A DNA stretch of 64,000 nucleotides. Source: Prostheceraeus crozeri. Its lineage: Eukaryota > Platyhelminthes > Polycladida > Euryleptidae. The position numbers were made by a program, and so were the translations under genes. Location: NCBI GenBank assembly GCA_907163375.1, contig CAJQUW010003430.1:62001-126000 (forward strand), read 5' to 3'. The notes under the pieces are model-generated. The model worked only from the letters and a program-made list of their open reading frames with translations. It made no database searches and was not told the DNA's origin. Position 1 is the stretch's first letter; each line of letters starts with the position of its first letter. Of this stretch, positions 47,096-59,708 are shown piece by piece.

Positions 47096-47100
47096 ATGCA
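47096..47100 (+). repeat. 5-bp target duplication, left (ATGCA)
   Basis: ATGCA directly before the CAGGGTTCCC end. ATGCA follows the right end at 52815-52819. Confidence 0.75.
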
Positions 47101-47544
47101 CAGGGTTCCCGCGGCCCTTGAAAACCCTTAAATTTTTAAAAAACAAATTCAAGGCCTTGAATACCCTTGAATTTTGAAATCGCCCTTGAAAACCCTTGAA
47201 TTTTGATGAAGTCATCAATTTCAATATTTTGCGTGTCAAGATTTTGATGTGGTCTACATATCATGTAACACAAATCACTTAATTTTGAAAATGAATATGA
47301 ATATATCTATTAATTAAGCTAGCTGCTTTAATCGGTTTACTCACTTCATCGTTTTCAGATGGTGTTTGCAGCATTAAAGGTCGGCTATATTGTTATTGAT
47401 GTTGACTTCTGGCTTGTAGAGCATTCCAATCTATGAAAAATGAATATGCTGATGACATCTCAATAGCCGAGAAATTTTCAGTTACATTGTTGAAGTAACT
47501 GATGGGATTGTGAACAGTGAACACAAACATTGAAAACAAGACTA

Positions 47545-48876
47545 CAGTGAAACTTCTGTAAACCGGTCCCTCATAAAACCGGTTTTCCCTTCAAACCGGC
47601 CATTCAGAAAAGTCCCTGCCAATATGCATTGCTTTCAGTGAGCATTTTATTCAAAATACCGGCCACCCCTCTATACCGGATATCGGCCGATTTTCTATAT
47701 TTCTTATTATATAAATCAAATGATTTTCACCTCATTATTCCGGCCGGTTCTTTTTGCACACAATAAAGATTTCTTCCTGTATGACAAACTTGTCAAAACT
47801 TCAAGCAAAGATGAGTATTTCAGTCAGTGGTTGGCAATCTCCTCCAAACAGAAGCCGACTTTACGCGCGCGGCTCATTAGACTTCCAAGAATCTCTGAGG
47901 TCAGAAAAAATGAATAAGGATGCGTCAGTCATGTCTCGACCGGTGAAGCGACGACGTGTGGAACTATCTCTCAGTGATAAATTTAACTTAATAAAAGATC
48001 ATGACACCATACCAAAACTCTCACAGAGGCAACTAGCAGAGAAATACAACGTGGGGAAGTCAACTGTTGGTGACATAATTAGGAAAAAAGACGCATATAT
48101 CGACCAGTATGAAAAGAATGCTAACTTAACCAAACAAAGATTGCCAGGGAACTCGGACTCAGGAACGCAGACCCCAGCTTCGATGACCATCTACCAACTG
48201 AAGATGACTCCGATGACTGGGAGAAGGAACTGATAGCCAGTCACACACAACAGCCAGACGCCGAAGAGAGTGACGAGGAAGACGTTACACCAGAGGCGAC
48301 ACCAGAGGAACACCTTTCACTTGAGGAAACACTAGCAGCAGTTAAGAAGATTCATCAGACTACAACCGTCAGTTCCATTCTACAGAAGACGCATACCATC
48401 ATCACCGACCTTGAGCAGCTAGTCGTACAAAAACGTGTCCAGAAGAAGCAGACCATCATAGATAGCTTCTTACAGTAGTGATCTAAGGAACTCATATCTT
48501 AAGTGCTTCTTACAACAATTTTCTAACGATTTGTTTTTTATTGATTCGTTTATTATCGATTTGTTTTCTATCGACTCGTAATTGCAATAAAAGAAAATAC
48601 ATTTCTCTACCCTTTTTTATTACATGCAAGGTATTTACGTACAGTGTATAATGTACAGAAAAATACAACTTTGCATGAGTAAATACTACATGTACAAATA
48701 TATACTCGCACAAATATCAATAAACAAACAAACATCCACATGTACAGTGCTATTTGTATACATGTCTGCAACGTCTTAAGAGAGTACTCAAGACACCTAA
48801 AGACTAAACCGGCCACCCCTCTAAACTGGCCATTATTTCCGGTACGGCCGGTGGCCGGTTTACAGAAGTTTCACTG
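47545..48876 (+). mobile_element. Tigger/pogo element, internally deleted
   Basis: Perfect terminal inverted repeats begin CAGTGAAACTTCTGTAAACC GG and are flanked by TA on both sides (47543-47544 and 48877-48878), the Tc1/mariner-superfamily target site. At 1332 bp it keeps the two ends of a pogo/Tigger transposase gene but lacks the middle. It sits inside the hAT element 47101-52814, so it arrived later. Confidence 0.95.
47928..48478 (+). pseudogene. Tigger transposase, DDE core deleted
   Basis: N-terminal part: MNKDASVMSRPVKRRRVELS begins near 47910, then the CENP-B-type helix-turn-helix LSDKFNLIKDHD...LSQRQLAEKYNVGKSTVGDI. After about YEKNANLTKQRLPG the reading frame shifts near 48150 into an acidic C-terminal tail: DDHLPTEDDSDDWEKELI, LSLEETLAAVKKIHQTT, QKKQTIIDSFLQ, stop at 48476-48478. 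Tigger transposases have this order with a roughly 1-kb DDE integrase-like core between; here the core and second DNA-binding half are gone. If any peptide is made it would be a DNA-binding domain without catalysis, but the frame is broken between the parts. Confidence 0.9.
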
Positions 48877-49471
48877 TATAAGGTTTGTTTTTTCTTCTGT
48901 TGAGTTACTTGTTACTTTCGTGGAACAACTTTTTTTATAAAAGTCGATTTCAGAAATTTCTAAGTATCAAATTTGTACTTCAAAGACACTGCAAACTTGT
49001 AACTTAGTTTGTGATTTAATATAGTGTTATTCTATAAAGTCTTCTTTTTATAATGAAGTCATGTACAAAACTGTCACAAATTCAAAGTAGATTTCTCCGT
49101 AAATTATTTACTGGTTATGATCAGCGAGTGGACTGGTTGAATTGGTCCCCTTGGGGAAGGTTACATAACCACAGAGCTTGTGACATTTTTGTCAGTTTCA
49201 TCGAATAATTAGGAAATTTGCTCAATATATTATTTAGGGAGAAATCGAATCATGATAATTTCTGACGAAATGTGGTTTAACAGAGTAACAGTATTTTACT
49301 TTGAGCTTAAGGGTCATGAAATAATACATGGAGGATGTTTTGTGGAAGAACAATGGATGGCATGGCGAAATTGTCTCAATATTTTTGATATAATTAATTG
49401 ATCTCTTTAATTTGTATTTACCAATGGCGTTTGTTGATAACATCTGTCAACATTTCAGGTGACTTTCGAAT

Positions 49472-51676
49472 ATGCCTGGTGGTATATGCACTTTCCAAGA
49501 CATGTGGTTGAAAGAAAAAGAGTTAAGTGATAGGTTGCGCGAAGGTAATAGTTCGACATTGCAGCTTTTGTGCTAAGTCGTTAAGTCTCGAGCGCATGGG
49601 AAGATCTGCTCTTTTAAGTCATATGTCTAGTAAAAAGCACGTTGCATTTGTAAAAAAAGGGTCGCAGAGCAAGCCGATCACTGATTACATAACTATTTTC
49701 AATTCACCGGTCGAAGAAACATCGACGTCTGATCACTCTCAATTACACGCAACTTCTGAGAAACCTGTTGATTCAAATTCATCATTCCTCTCATCCAATG
49801 CTGCTGCTGCATCTTCGTCTGTTGTTAAAGCCGAAATCAAATGGACGATGCATACAGTTTATGAGCATCATTCGTATAGGAGTAATGCGAACATAAAAGC
49901 TATATTCAATGACATGTTTTCTGACTCTATTATTGCCCAACAATTGACTTGCGGCGAAAACAAAACAAACTACTTAGCCACGTTTGGTTTAGCGCCTTAT
50001 TTTAAGTCGCTAATATCGAAGAACGTCGAAAATGCTGATGAATATGTTCTATTATATGATGAAAGTTTGAACAAAAGTTTAAAACAGAATCAGATGGATG
50101 TGCATGTGAGATACTGGCACTTGGATCAAGTGTCGACGGTCTATTTTCAGTCAGAATTTTTAGGTCATTCCAGGGCAGATGACATCTTTGATAAGCTCCT
50201 TCCCATCATTTTGGATTTCGACAAAACAAAACTTGTTCAGCTATCAATGGATTGACCAGCCACCAACTGGTTGGTTTTTAAAAAAAATTGTGAATGCCTG
50301 GAAATACACTCCAAAAGTTTATTGAATACTGGCTCATGTGGATTGCATACACTACATAACGCCTTTCGTAGTGGTTGTGAAGCATCAGGATGTGATTTGG
50401 AAGACGCACTTGGGTCTTTGTATTATCTATTCAAAGACTGTCCCGCATGACTATATATCCGTAAGTGGATCACAAGAATTTCCAAGCAAGTTCTGTAAAT
50501 GCCGTTGGCTAGAAACTGTTTTAGTCATGAGCCGAGCATTAGAAATAATGCCGAATGTAAGCAAATTTGTTGAATAAGTCAACAAGAAAGCAATAAATTG
50601 ACCAAAAACAAAATCATTTGCATCCGTACAACAGACTGTCAATGATCGCCTTTTTGAAGTGAAAGGAAAAGCTTTCATTTCTGTTGGAAATGAAATCGAG
50701 GAATTTCTAAGAAAATATCAAACGGATGCACCCGTTCCTCCTGTAATGATAACAGATTTGTATTTCCTTGTGAGGCAGCTGATGAAGCGATTTGTGAATG
50801 ATATGAATCATATCATGATGAATGATATCTCGTCTATCGATGATCTGCTACGAATTGATTTTGAAAATTCTGAAAACCATAGACGTCAAAAAAACAAATT
50901 GGATTTGCCGCTTCCGAAAGCCTTACAAGTGTGAGAAAGAAATTCAAGATATCAGATCTCAATGTGTTTCGTTTCAGGTCTGCATGCTTGGATTTCTTCA
51001 TGGCCACAACAAAGGAGATATTGGAGAAATCGCCTGTTCGTTATCGGCTTGCTCTAAATTTGGTGTGCCTCCATCGCGATTTAATCAAGCAAGACGAGGA
51101 GAAAATTATCAATCATTTTACCATCTGCCTCAAAGAATTGACAAGTGCTGGACCATTACCGTCAGAAAAGGCGGATCTCGTCATCAAAGAATTTACAGCA
51201 TTTCGAATTTATTTGATAGAAAATTCTGTTGAATTCAATGCTTCGAGTGATCGTTTAGATTCATTTTATTACCGACAATTGAATACAAAGGACGAATACA
51301 AACGACTTTGGCCAGTGGTAAAGGTATTGCTTTGTCTGAGTCACGGTCAGTCAACAGTCGAACGAGGATTCTCAACGAATAAGTACGCTGTGGTGGAAAC
51401 CAAACCGCACTCAACCTTACAGCCAGAAGACTTATTATTGATCACATTCAGAAGGCGGGTGGTGTTGAAAAAGTTAATATCACTAAAGACTTGATAATAT
51501 CAGCCGGAAATGCAAGACGCCACTATCGAACTTACCTCGAAACTAAAGTGAAAGAAAAGACAGAAGAAGAAAAGCAGATGAAGAGGAGAGCATCAATCGA
51601 CGAAATGGAATCAAAGAAACAAAGATTGGAAAATGACATCCAGGCACTGAACAAGGCAGGTCAAAATTGTCCATAA
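49472..51676 (+). pseudogene. hAT5-like transposase, decayed
   Basis: Transposase of the hAT at 47101-52814. It starts MPGGICTFQDMWLKEKELSD at 49472; a frameshift near 49540 leads to a zinc finger, CSFCAKSL...LLSHMSSKKH. Further parts are SIIAQQLTCGENKTNYLATF, FVLLYDESLN-like EYVLLYDESLNKS with KQNQMDVHVRYW (catalytic fold), and LSMD-stop-PATNW at 50253-50255, where the stop replaces an expected Gly. Then TGSCGLHTLHNAFRSG follows, then KGKAFISVGNEIEEFL. The C-terminal dimerisation motif is SHGQSTVERGFSTNKYAV (about 51339-51395). It ends in a coiled coil of charged residues (51491-51676). Several stops and shifts separate the blocks, so it is inactive. Confidence 0.88.
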
Positions 51677-52814
51677 GATTATAGCAATCATAAGAGTAGA
51701 TGGCAGCATTCTACAACTAATCATTGTATTGGAAAAAAGAACAAATGGGTTCGAAAATTTTTAATGGGTTTAGCTCCTTAGAAATGCTGAAGTCTCCTTG
51801 GAAGTTATTTTTATCATCAAATAACCAAATTTAAGCCTATGTATTTAAACTCAGATGCAACATTTAATATACGAGTATGTGCAGTAAATCATTGGAAAGT
51901 TATTGATTTTGATCAACTGTCTCAAAATTATCTTGACGTGAAATAGTTAGATAAATTCAATGACCAACTTTACTCTACTCCATACCACAATACCTACGCA
52001 TGAAAGGAAATATATTTTTTAGTTACATTTTGTTCTTTCAGTCATCCATTGAATGTGCTGAAAGGCTGAGGAGAATGCCGATTTGACCTTGGTGTCGAAA
52101 TCAAATGCTATGCGACGAAGGGCCAGCGAGAAAAAGGAAGAGCTCTCTTCTATCAACGTCGAACTCAATAAACTTAAATCTGTCTGATTCATTCACGATT
52201 ACTAAGCTTTCATGATCTGATCTACGCATACGCATTTTGTTATCCATCAAAGTTGTTACGAATTTAATCAGAACTTCTTTATCAATTTTTTTCATGAGAG
52301 TTGTTAATCCTGAACTGTATTGTTATGATCTGAGATTTTTTAGAGTTTATTAAAAAGCTGTAACCACTGAGATTTTTTTCACAATCATTCACATGTACTA
52401 ACTCTTGTTTAAGTCAAAATAGCTTTCTCATTTGCGTGGAGGGATTACACATGTAATGCCTCTACATGTTATACAATTCCGCAGGTAATTTGTGTTCGAA
52501 GTTGGCAACCAACGCGATAACACATTTTGCGTTATTAACCTATAATTGTCCCGTTTGTTAACTGCTGCCGTCAAGTCGGCTACGACGTCTAACCAGTATG
52601 ACACATCTGTCGCTGCCGCTTCTGGCCGCCTCATAGATCTTTAACTGAATATTCAAGTATTTAACATATATTTCAATTGATTTTCTACTCATTTTGATAT
52701 GTAAAAATGATCTATTGAATCATGGAAAAATCAAATTTACGTTACCCTTGAAAATTATTGATTTTGCCCTTGAAAACCCTTGAATTTTTTATTCGAAAAG
52801 CCGCGGGAACCCTG

Positions 52815-52819
52815 ATGCA
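52815..52819 (+). repeat. 5-bp target duplication, right (ATGCA)
   Basis: Matches 47096-47100. Confidence 0.75.
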
Positions 52820-52883
52820 TAATTTTTTAACCTGTAAATAGTTCATTTTTTGTGACATTTAGAATTCATATCGAGGTCTACAT

Positions 52884-55502
52884 AACAAGACATAACATTA
52901 TCTTTTACAAGAGTATCCCAGCGCTGAAGTTGCCGTTTTTGGTGACTTCAACGTGCACAATGTTGACTGGCTTGTGCACTCACGCACCACCGATCTCTCC
53001 TGTCAGGCAGCCCAGGATTTCGCTGTCTCTCACAACCTTAGTCAAATTGTCACTTGTCCTACCAGAGTGCCTGACAGAGCTGGGGATACTGGATATCTCC
53101 TTGACCTGTTTCTCACCTCAAGTCCAACTTGTTTTTCACACAAGGTTACTTCTCCGCTCGGCACGTCTGATCACTGTGTTATCACAGTTTCTGGCAAACA
53201 AATTTGCTCCACACCGTCTGCACCCTTCCATAGAACAGTTTATCAATTCTCCAAAGTAGACTGGTGTGGCTTCCGCACTTTTCTTAGTCAAGTTCAAGCT
53301 GAGAATTTGATTCTGAGCGAGGACGTCCACAAGTCGGCGCAAGAACTGACAGAGTGGCTTCAGATAGGGATGTTGGCCTACATTCCTCACCGTACTTTCC
53401 AAATGAAGCCCCACTCACAACCTTGGTTTACACCAGAATGTGCAGCTGCAACTTGCCAGCATGACCACTTTTTCCATAAGTATAAGCGTGACAGTAGCGC
53501 TGGCAATCTTGAATTGTACAAAACCGCACGTAGACATTGCAAGGAAACCATACATCAGGCCAAAAGCCGTTACGCTTTGTATGTACGGAAATCCATTGCT
53601 ACCCAAAAGCTTGGCTCTAAGGACTTCTGGAGGATTTACAACAGTGTCACCAATAGGAACAAATCCTCCATTCCAGCACTCCGTCATGCCGAAGTCAGTA
53701 GTTCTATGGTGACAACCTCAGCAGACAAAGCCGAGCTTCTTTGCAAGGAGTTTGCGAAGAATTCGTCATTAGGCGATGGAGGTAGAATTCCACCTCCAAT
53801 TCCTACGCCCACTGATGAGACAGTTAGTCCTCCTTCAGTCACAGTCCGAAACGTCAAAAAGATAATTGCAGGTCTCGATAGCTCTAAGTCTAGTGGACCA
53901 GATGGCATCCCAGTTTCGGTCTTCAAGCATCTCTCACCTGAGCTTTCCCCACTTTTATCTAAACTGTTCAGTAGATGTGTATCCACCGGTGAGTTTCCCT
54001 CTTGTTGGAAAGTGGCTTCCGTGGTTCCAGTTCCAAAGAAAGGTTCTGACTCATCTCTTCCATCTAGTTACCATCCTATCAGCCTGCTTCCAATTGCTGG
54101 CAAGATTTTTGAAACAGTGACTAACCAACACATTGTTAACTTCCTTGAAACTCAGAACCTTCTATCAGAAGAACAGTATGGCATCAGGCACTCTCGATCA
54201 ACTGCAGATCTTCTTTCATATGTCACTGAACATGTGAGTCGTGTCCTTGACAGACAAGGTGAGACGAGATCAGTTGCCCTGGATATTTCCAAGGCATTCG
54301 ATGAAGTCTGGCATCAGGGACTCCTTATGAAGCTAAAGTCCTATGGAGTTGCTGATCAACTCCACAAACTTCTTGCTTCTTTCCTTAGTGACCGGCAGAT
54401 ATCTGTCGTCTTAGATGGCCAAAAGTCTTCCACCAAGTTTGTCAATGCAGGAGTTCCTCAAGGGTCAATTTTGGGACCCACTCTTTTTCTGCTGTACATC
54501 AACGACCTCCCAGACTGCCTACTGAGCAAATTAGTGATGTATACAGATGACACGACACTCTTCAATTCCAATGAGTGACTTGCTAAGAACACTCAGCAAC
54601 GTCAGCAGTTATGCGACGTTCTTAATGAAGATTTACGCAGGGTCTCAGAATGGGGCGCCAATTGGTTTGTTTCCTTCAATCCTTCAAAAACTCAGAGTAT
54701 TCTACACTCACGACTCAAACTCAATCACGATGATGATCATGCACTAAGATGTCAGATAATAGGATCAGAGAACAAGATTCCATCTCCTTCCTTGGATTGG
54801 CGGTTACGAAAGACTTGTCATGGAAACCGTACATCCAATCCATCAGCAAGCAGGCAGCTCAACGCATTGGTAGTCTCTATCGTGCCAGCAGCTATCTTCC
54901 ACCACAGACTGTCTGCTATCTTTACAAGTCCACTATTCGTCCTCTGATGGAGTATTGTTCTCATCTGTGGGCAGGCGCCCCACAAGCACATCTTAGCCTC
55001 CTTGAACGGGTTGAGAAACATGTCAAGAATCTCATGGGTGAAAAACTTGCTAGCAAGTTGCAGCCGCTCTCCGTCAGACGGGATGTTGCTTCACTCAGTC
55101 TCTTCTACGGGTACTATTTCGGTAGAAGCAGCTCTGCAGTAAATGAGTGCGTACCCAAACCTAAGATCTTATCCAGAAGCACGCGCAGAGCTAATGCACT
55201 CACATGCTATCATGTGAGCTTAGAGCGCGCACGTACTGTGAGTCGCTCGAAAAGCTTTTTTGTTCGCACGGCACAGCTTTGGAATGAGCTTCCCCAGACC
55301 ACTTTCCCTGACCAATACAATCTTGATACTTTCAAGAGGCGTGCGAACAGGTTTCTGATGGGGACAGCTTAATCAGATTAGAAGATCTGTTTTTTTCATT
55401 ATATTTATTTAAAATAATACAATTTGTTACTTTTCATTGAGTAACCCCTAGCTTCGTTCATGGCTCATAGCTGTGCTAGGGGTGAAAATTCAGTAAAAAA
55501 AC
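52884..55502 (+). pseudogene. CR1/Jockey-group LINE, 5'-truncated, two lesions
   Basis: Non-LTR retrotransposon ORF2 that copies its RNA at a nicked target. It begins inside the endonuclease: EVAVFGDFNVHNVDWL, VTCPTRVPDRAGDTGYLLDL and GTSDHCVI give the conserved Asp/Asn and SDH residues. The reverse transcriptase follows: KSSGPDGIPVSVFKHLSPEL, CWKVASVVPVPKKG, YHPISLLPIAGKIFE, EEQYGIRHSRST, VALDISKAFDEVWHQGLL, GVPQGSILGPTLFLLYINDL. The catalytic box is YTDD rather than the usual YADD (about 54540-54551). A TGA at 54576-54578 and a frameshift near 54730-54775 break it. The C-terminal part continues [17 protein letters not shown] to NRFLMGTA, ending at 55372. The 3' end has a hairpin, ACCCCTAGC...GCTAGGGGT (about 55444-55483), then GAAAATTCAGTAAAAAAA. 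The most complete LINE in the window. Confidence 0.93.
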
Positions 55503-55509
55503 ACATGCA

Positions 55510-55935
55510 AAGTCGCATGATGGCTGGAGTGCATTTATGATTGAATGAAATCATTGGCTGACGAGCAATAGTGCATGGTGTATGAACATCAAGTAACGAA
55601 AATGAAATCAATCATGTAAATTTACAAAATATGCGCATGTTTATTTTGTATATGCTGCCCATGCAGAGAAATATTTGTCTCTTTGTATTTATGTTTGTAT
55701 AATAGTCCATAGGTATTTTTGATTCAACGCCAAAAGCTTGAGCTATTGATTGCTTTCGTCAATGGTGCTAGTAGCCCACTTTTGTGACTTGGATCTTCAA
55801 TTTAGCAAAGAAACCAGAGATTCAGCATATCACGACCATCTTTCAGTGTTTCTAGGCAGTCTTTTAGCATTTATCGCCATAAATCAAATGGCACGATGAG
55901 TACGCTTTTGAAGTTTCTCTTTCGATAATGAGTCT
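55510..55935. other. no gene recognised
   Basis: Sequence between the LINE tail and the hAT C-terminal remnant. It may be earlier, unreadable coding sequence of that transposase. Confidence 0.3.
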
Positions 55936-55938
55936 ATA

Positions 55939-57480
55939 ATGGATAGAGGTCCACACTATTCAATCAGAGATCTGGTGAGAAATCGCAACCGAAGGGTCGA
56001 TAATTTTTGGAGAGAGATCTTTAACTTAAAGACGCCTAGCCATCAATCGAAATATCCATGTATCACACCTGTGATCAAAAGTTCCTTAATACTTCCCCAC
56101 GGAAACGCAGACGTGGAGAGGTCGCTATCCAACAACATTTCTCTCGTCACACGAGAGGGCACTCTACTCGTGGAAAATGTTATTAACGGACACCGGCAAC
56201 CAAAGATACAGTTCACTTTTGTGACCCTCAACCAGGGATGCGGAGTCGGAGTCCTATCATTTTTGCTGGAGTAGGAGTCGGAGTCCTATCAAATGATAGG
56301 ACTCCGAACTCCGGACTATCATTAGACACGAAATATAATACAAGCAAATTGCTTATTTTCGTACATATAGCTGTTACTGTCTTGATATCAACTTTCTCCG
56401 TCAAACAAAAGTACAGAGACACTGCTGTATGCAAATCTTCTAATAGTTGAGGGAATGAACCGTGATAGTGGAAAAAGGATTGTCTTTTCACCAGGTGATT
56501 TAGTAGAGAAGACAAGCCTTCCTAGCCTCGATCACACCTATGCACCAAAGGTCACATCAGAGACAAAAATGAAATACTAGTTTGTTTGAGAACATTATCC
56601 TCTTGCCCTCACATCAATCGTGTGTGATGGGTCCTCTAAAGCGCATATTTTAAATAGAAGGTGTACTCATATTTTTTGAGAAGGATGGGGATTTTCCTGC
56701 CTGGTAGAGACTGGAGAAAAACCTTGTGAAGCACACATCAAGAAGATGGGAGGAGCCGAGTCGTATTCATCCAACTGAAAGCGACATTTGATGAACTTTC
56801 ATCGAAAATGATTGATAATTGATACAGCAATGATCCCTGAAAATAGGTTCAGGTAAGCCTATAATGATCTGTGATGTAGGTTGACAGTTTTTTCAAAAAA
56901 ATAGGCTTTATATACTTGCCACCCGGAGTCGGAGTCCTATCAAAATGATAGGACTCCGCATCCCTGCCCTCAACGGAATCGCCTTGAAAAACTGCCAATT
57001 GCAAATAAAAGTAATCAATGCTGCTAGATGTGCTCAATCTGAGTGTATAAGGAGACAAGAAATTGAACGCAAAAGGGAAGGAAGAGGAAAAGGAAAGAAT
57101 AGAAAAGGAAAATGCTCAACGAGCGATTTTTGGAGAAGGAGAGGGATCAAATGAAAAAGCAGAAGATAAGTCTCGAGGAGAAGGAAGAAGTATTAATCAG
57201 TAAAGAGAAAAACACGAACACGTACTTTTAGCAGCACAAGAACTATTAAATGATGGAAGCAACAAAAATCAAGACTTGCTATATAGGAAGGCGCTTTACA
57301 ACATGTCGCCACGGCTCAATTGAGGATTGAGACAGGATAAAAAAGACAAAAGAATGCACTGAGGCACTAGAAAAATTATTCCAGAAATACAGAAAACTAG
57401 TCGACCGAAAACGCAAACTTTTAGATAGGGATTCATGTTGGCTGGAATCCGTGAAAAAGATGAAAACTATCAACAAAATA
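55939..57480 (+). pseudogene. hAT transposase C-terminus, split by a MITE
   Basis: The frame before the MITE has SKYPCITPVIKSSLILPHGN then ADVERSLSNNISLVTREGTL, which is the hAT dimerisation motif (HG.A.VERSLS.N). After the MITE (56233-56966) the sequence resumes at the duplicated CCCTCAAC with residues QIKVINAARCAQSECIRRQE and a basic coiled coil (ERKREGRGKGKNRKG). Further decayed charged helix words (KECTEALEKLFQKYRKLVDR) run to 57480. The N-terminal two thirds is missing. It is similar in layout to the hAT at 49.5-51.7 kb but not the same copy. Confidence 0.75.
56233..56966. mobile_element. hAT MITE copy A, 734 bp
   Basis: Ends CAGGGATGCGGAGTCGGAG and, inverted, CAGGGATGCGGAGTCC. Perfect 8-bp duplication CCCTCAAC at 56225-56232 and 56967-56974. 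Near both ends GGAGTC and its inverse recur many times. It splits a hAT transposase dimerisation domain. A nearly identical second copy lies at 59887-60812. Not coding. Confidence 0.95.
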
Positions 57481-57489
57481 TGATTGATA

Positions 57490-59580
57490 CAACTAAATCT
57501 GCCATACTACTGAATTATCTATCAGCAGTTATCTATTTTTGAAGGATCTCTTCTGTTGATTGTTTTTCCTAATTGAAAGCAATTGGCCTTTTCAAGTATT
57601 GAATTTTCTTCTTAGCATTTTACCAAGTTGGGTTTTCTAAAGTACTTGTTATGATTAATTGAGTTCATTCTTATGATTTTATACCTACCAAGATTTTGTA
57701 ATCGATTTTTAAAGTTGTGTTTCGCCAAATTATAGCGAATCATTGACTCCAAAAACATCAACAATATATAAATAAAAAATATGGTGGAACGGGATGGCTG
57801 TAAGGGGAAGGTGGAGACCATCAAAACAGAAAACATAAACAACGCAATGCATGAAATACGTATGTTGCTTTTTTTAAATTTTGTAAAGGTTTCATGGCAT
57901 TTGGTAAAGGTTGGCTCATGGTAAAGGTTTTATTCATGGCATTTAAATATAATTTACTTGTATATGTAAATATCCTCACATTCTTATGATGTAAGCTTTC
58001 ACAACTTAATTGCTTACGGAATAAAGGTCGGTTTAGGCCTGCAATTTAACTCATATTTTATACAACATGCTTTTGGTCAATATATACAGTGTACTATCCT
58101 ATATTTGGTCCTATGTATTTTGAAAATCCTTTCCTATATACCTACATTTTTTGAAAATTTGAGTGGACACCCAGATGATATAAAAAAATTGATATCATTT
58201 TTGGTGTTTATTTCTGCAAAATGCTGAATTCAATAGTTTTATTAATTCCTTTTGGTAACATGTGCTACACTATACATAAATCACCATGAAAAAGTAAAAA
58301 GTGATAAAATAGCTTTGACTTCTTAAAATCTTTGTAATGGATATGTATAATCTACAAGCTCATTGGATTTGTGACATATACACTCATAGTAGATTTGCAA
58401 TAGATTCCCAAAGCTACATCACATGCATGTTATGACACATATAGCTTCATATTTTCGATCAATCGTGCAATTTAGTCCGAACTGTGCTACCATCTTAACC
58501 CTTGATGAATTTACATTGATGTTTTCCTTTAATATTAAGTATCTAGTAACTTATTTGCTACTCTGTATAAGTCGTACATCAGTTTGATTGCAATACCACT
58601 GTTGCTTGAGATTTTCTGAATATCATTAAAATCGAGCATCAAAATTATGTTGACAACCACTTCGTGTAGGCTACTTGTTTTCAGGAAAATTGTATTTGCG
58701 TAAGCAGCTCATGAAGAAGAGTATTACACAAAGTCATGTTCATATATTATTATGTACTGTATATACAATATTATATTATACATTAATATTATGTAATATA
58801 TTATGTCAATGTGTATATGAAATTAGCATCGATTGTTACATTTAGATGTTATTTCGTATTTATGAATTTGTACATGTATTTATAATCTTCGTCTAAAATC
58901 CAAGTAGTAGGATGACTTGTTCTATTTCCTTATTGCATCTTGCTGCATCGAGTCATTCAGTTCAACTGTTTTTATTTGTATCCTTTTAAATATTCAGTGA
59001 TGCATTTAACATTTACATGAGAGCAGTGATATAATCATGAGTAATTGCGTCGAACTTTCGAAACACTGTGTGATAGTGTTCATCTGAATTGCGTGCTACC
59101 CTCTATCTTCAGTATCCGATGCTGCTTATTGATAAGCTGAAGGATTACTTAAAAATGATGACACAAAACATCACGGGACTTAGCTGAAATGCGCGAAACG
59201 TTATCGTGTTAACTTGTCACGTCCGAGCACATTGTAAAACACAGCGGTGACCATAATTTTCATGTTCAATCATGCGCGTGATACGAGCCTGTTTTGAAAC
59301 AATATGTACATGACAAAAGGCGATGATTTAATCGGTATCTTGGTATCGAATTACTGATTGGATATTTGGCATACTAATGCCTCCGTACTTCAATGTGGTA
59401 ACTTTGTCGCAAAGTTTTCGCATAACAGGGTCCGTTCTCTACCTGGTTTTCCAGTAAAATCGGAAATGAAATTTCAGGCTCTAGATTTCCTGGAAAATCG
59501 AACCTCTTACTTGAATTGCGGACACGAACTGTTATCAAGCAACCATGACTGAGACTGATTCCAAATTCTGTGATCATAGT
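57490..59580. other. no gene recognised; very A/T-rich
   Basis: No coding or repeat structure that I can support, apart from a short repeated phrase CATGGCATTTGGTAAAGG / GGTAAAGGTT near 57890-57950. Confidence 0.35.
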
Positions 59581-59584
59581 TCGG

Positions 59585-59708
59585 TATCGGGCAGCCAGAG
59601 CAAGTTTCTTCAGGGAACGAGGCCGAAAATGAGACTATCGGAGAATGATATGCACCCTATGGCTATTACGAATCTGCGTATCTGCCGAGCTCTATCTGGT
59701 TTCCAGAC
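59585..59708 (+). repeat. fragment of the 62.9-kb TIR element family
   Basis: GGGCAGCCAGAGCAAGTTTC, CAGGGAACGAGGCCGAAAAT, GAGACT and TCTGCCGAGCTCTA follow the same order as in the left arm of the element at 62945-63669, with about one change in six. Only this end is visible here. Confidence 0.75.

Larger units (their letters stand above)
47101..52814 (+). mobile_element. hAT transposon (5-bp duplication), with nested Tigger
   Basis: Left end CAGGGTTCCCGCGGCCCTTG; right end, inverted, CAGGGTTCCCGCGGCTTTTC. Behind each end the phrase CCCTTGAAAACCCTTGAATT is repeated two or three times. Flanking ATGCA (5 bp) suits the hAT5 subgroup, whose target duplications are 5 bp rather than 8. The + strand carries a decayed transposase (49472-51676). 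Without the Tigger insertion at 47545-48876 the element is about 4.38 kb. Right after its right flank begins an unrelated LINE at 52884. Confidence 0.88.
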
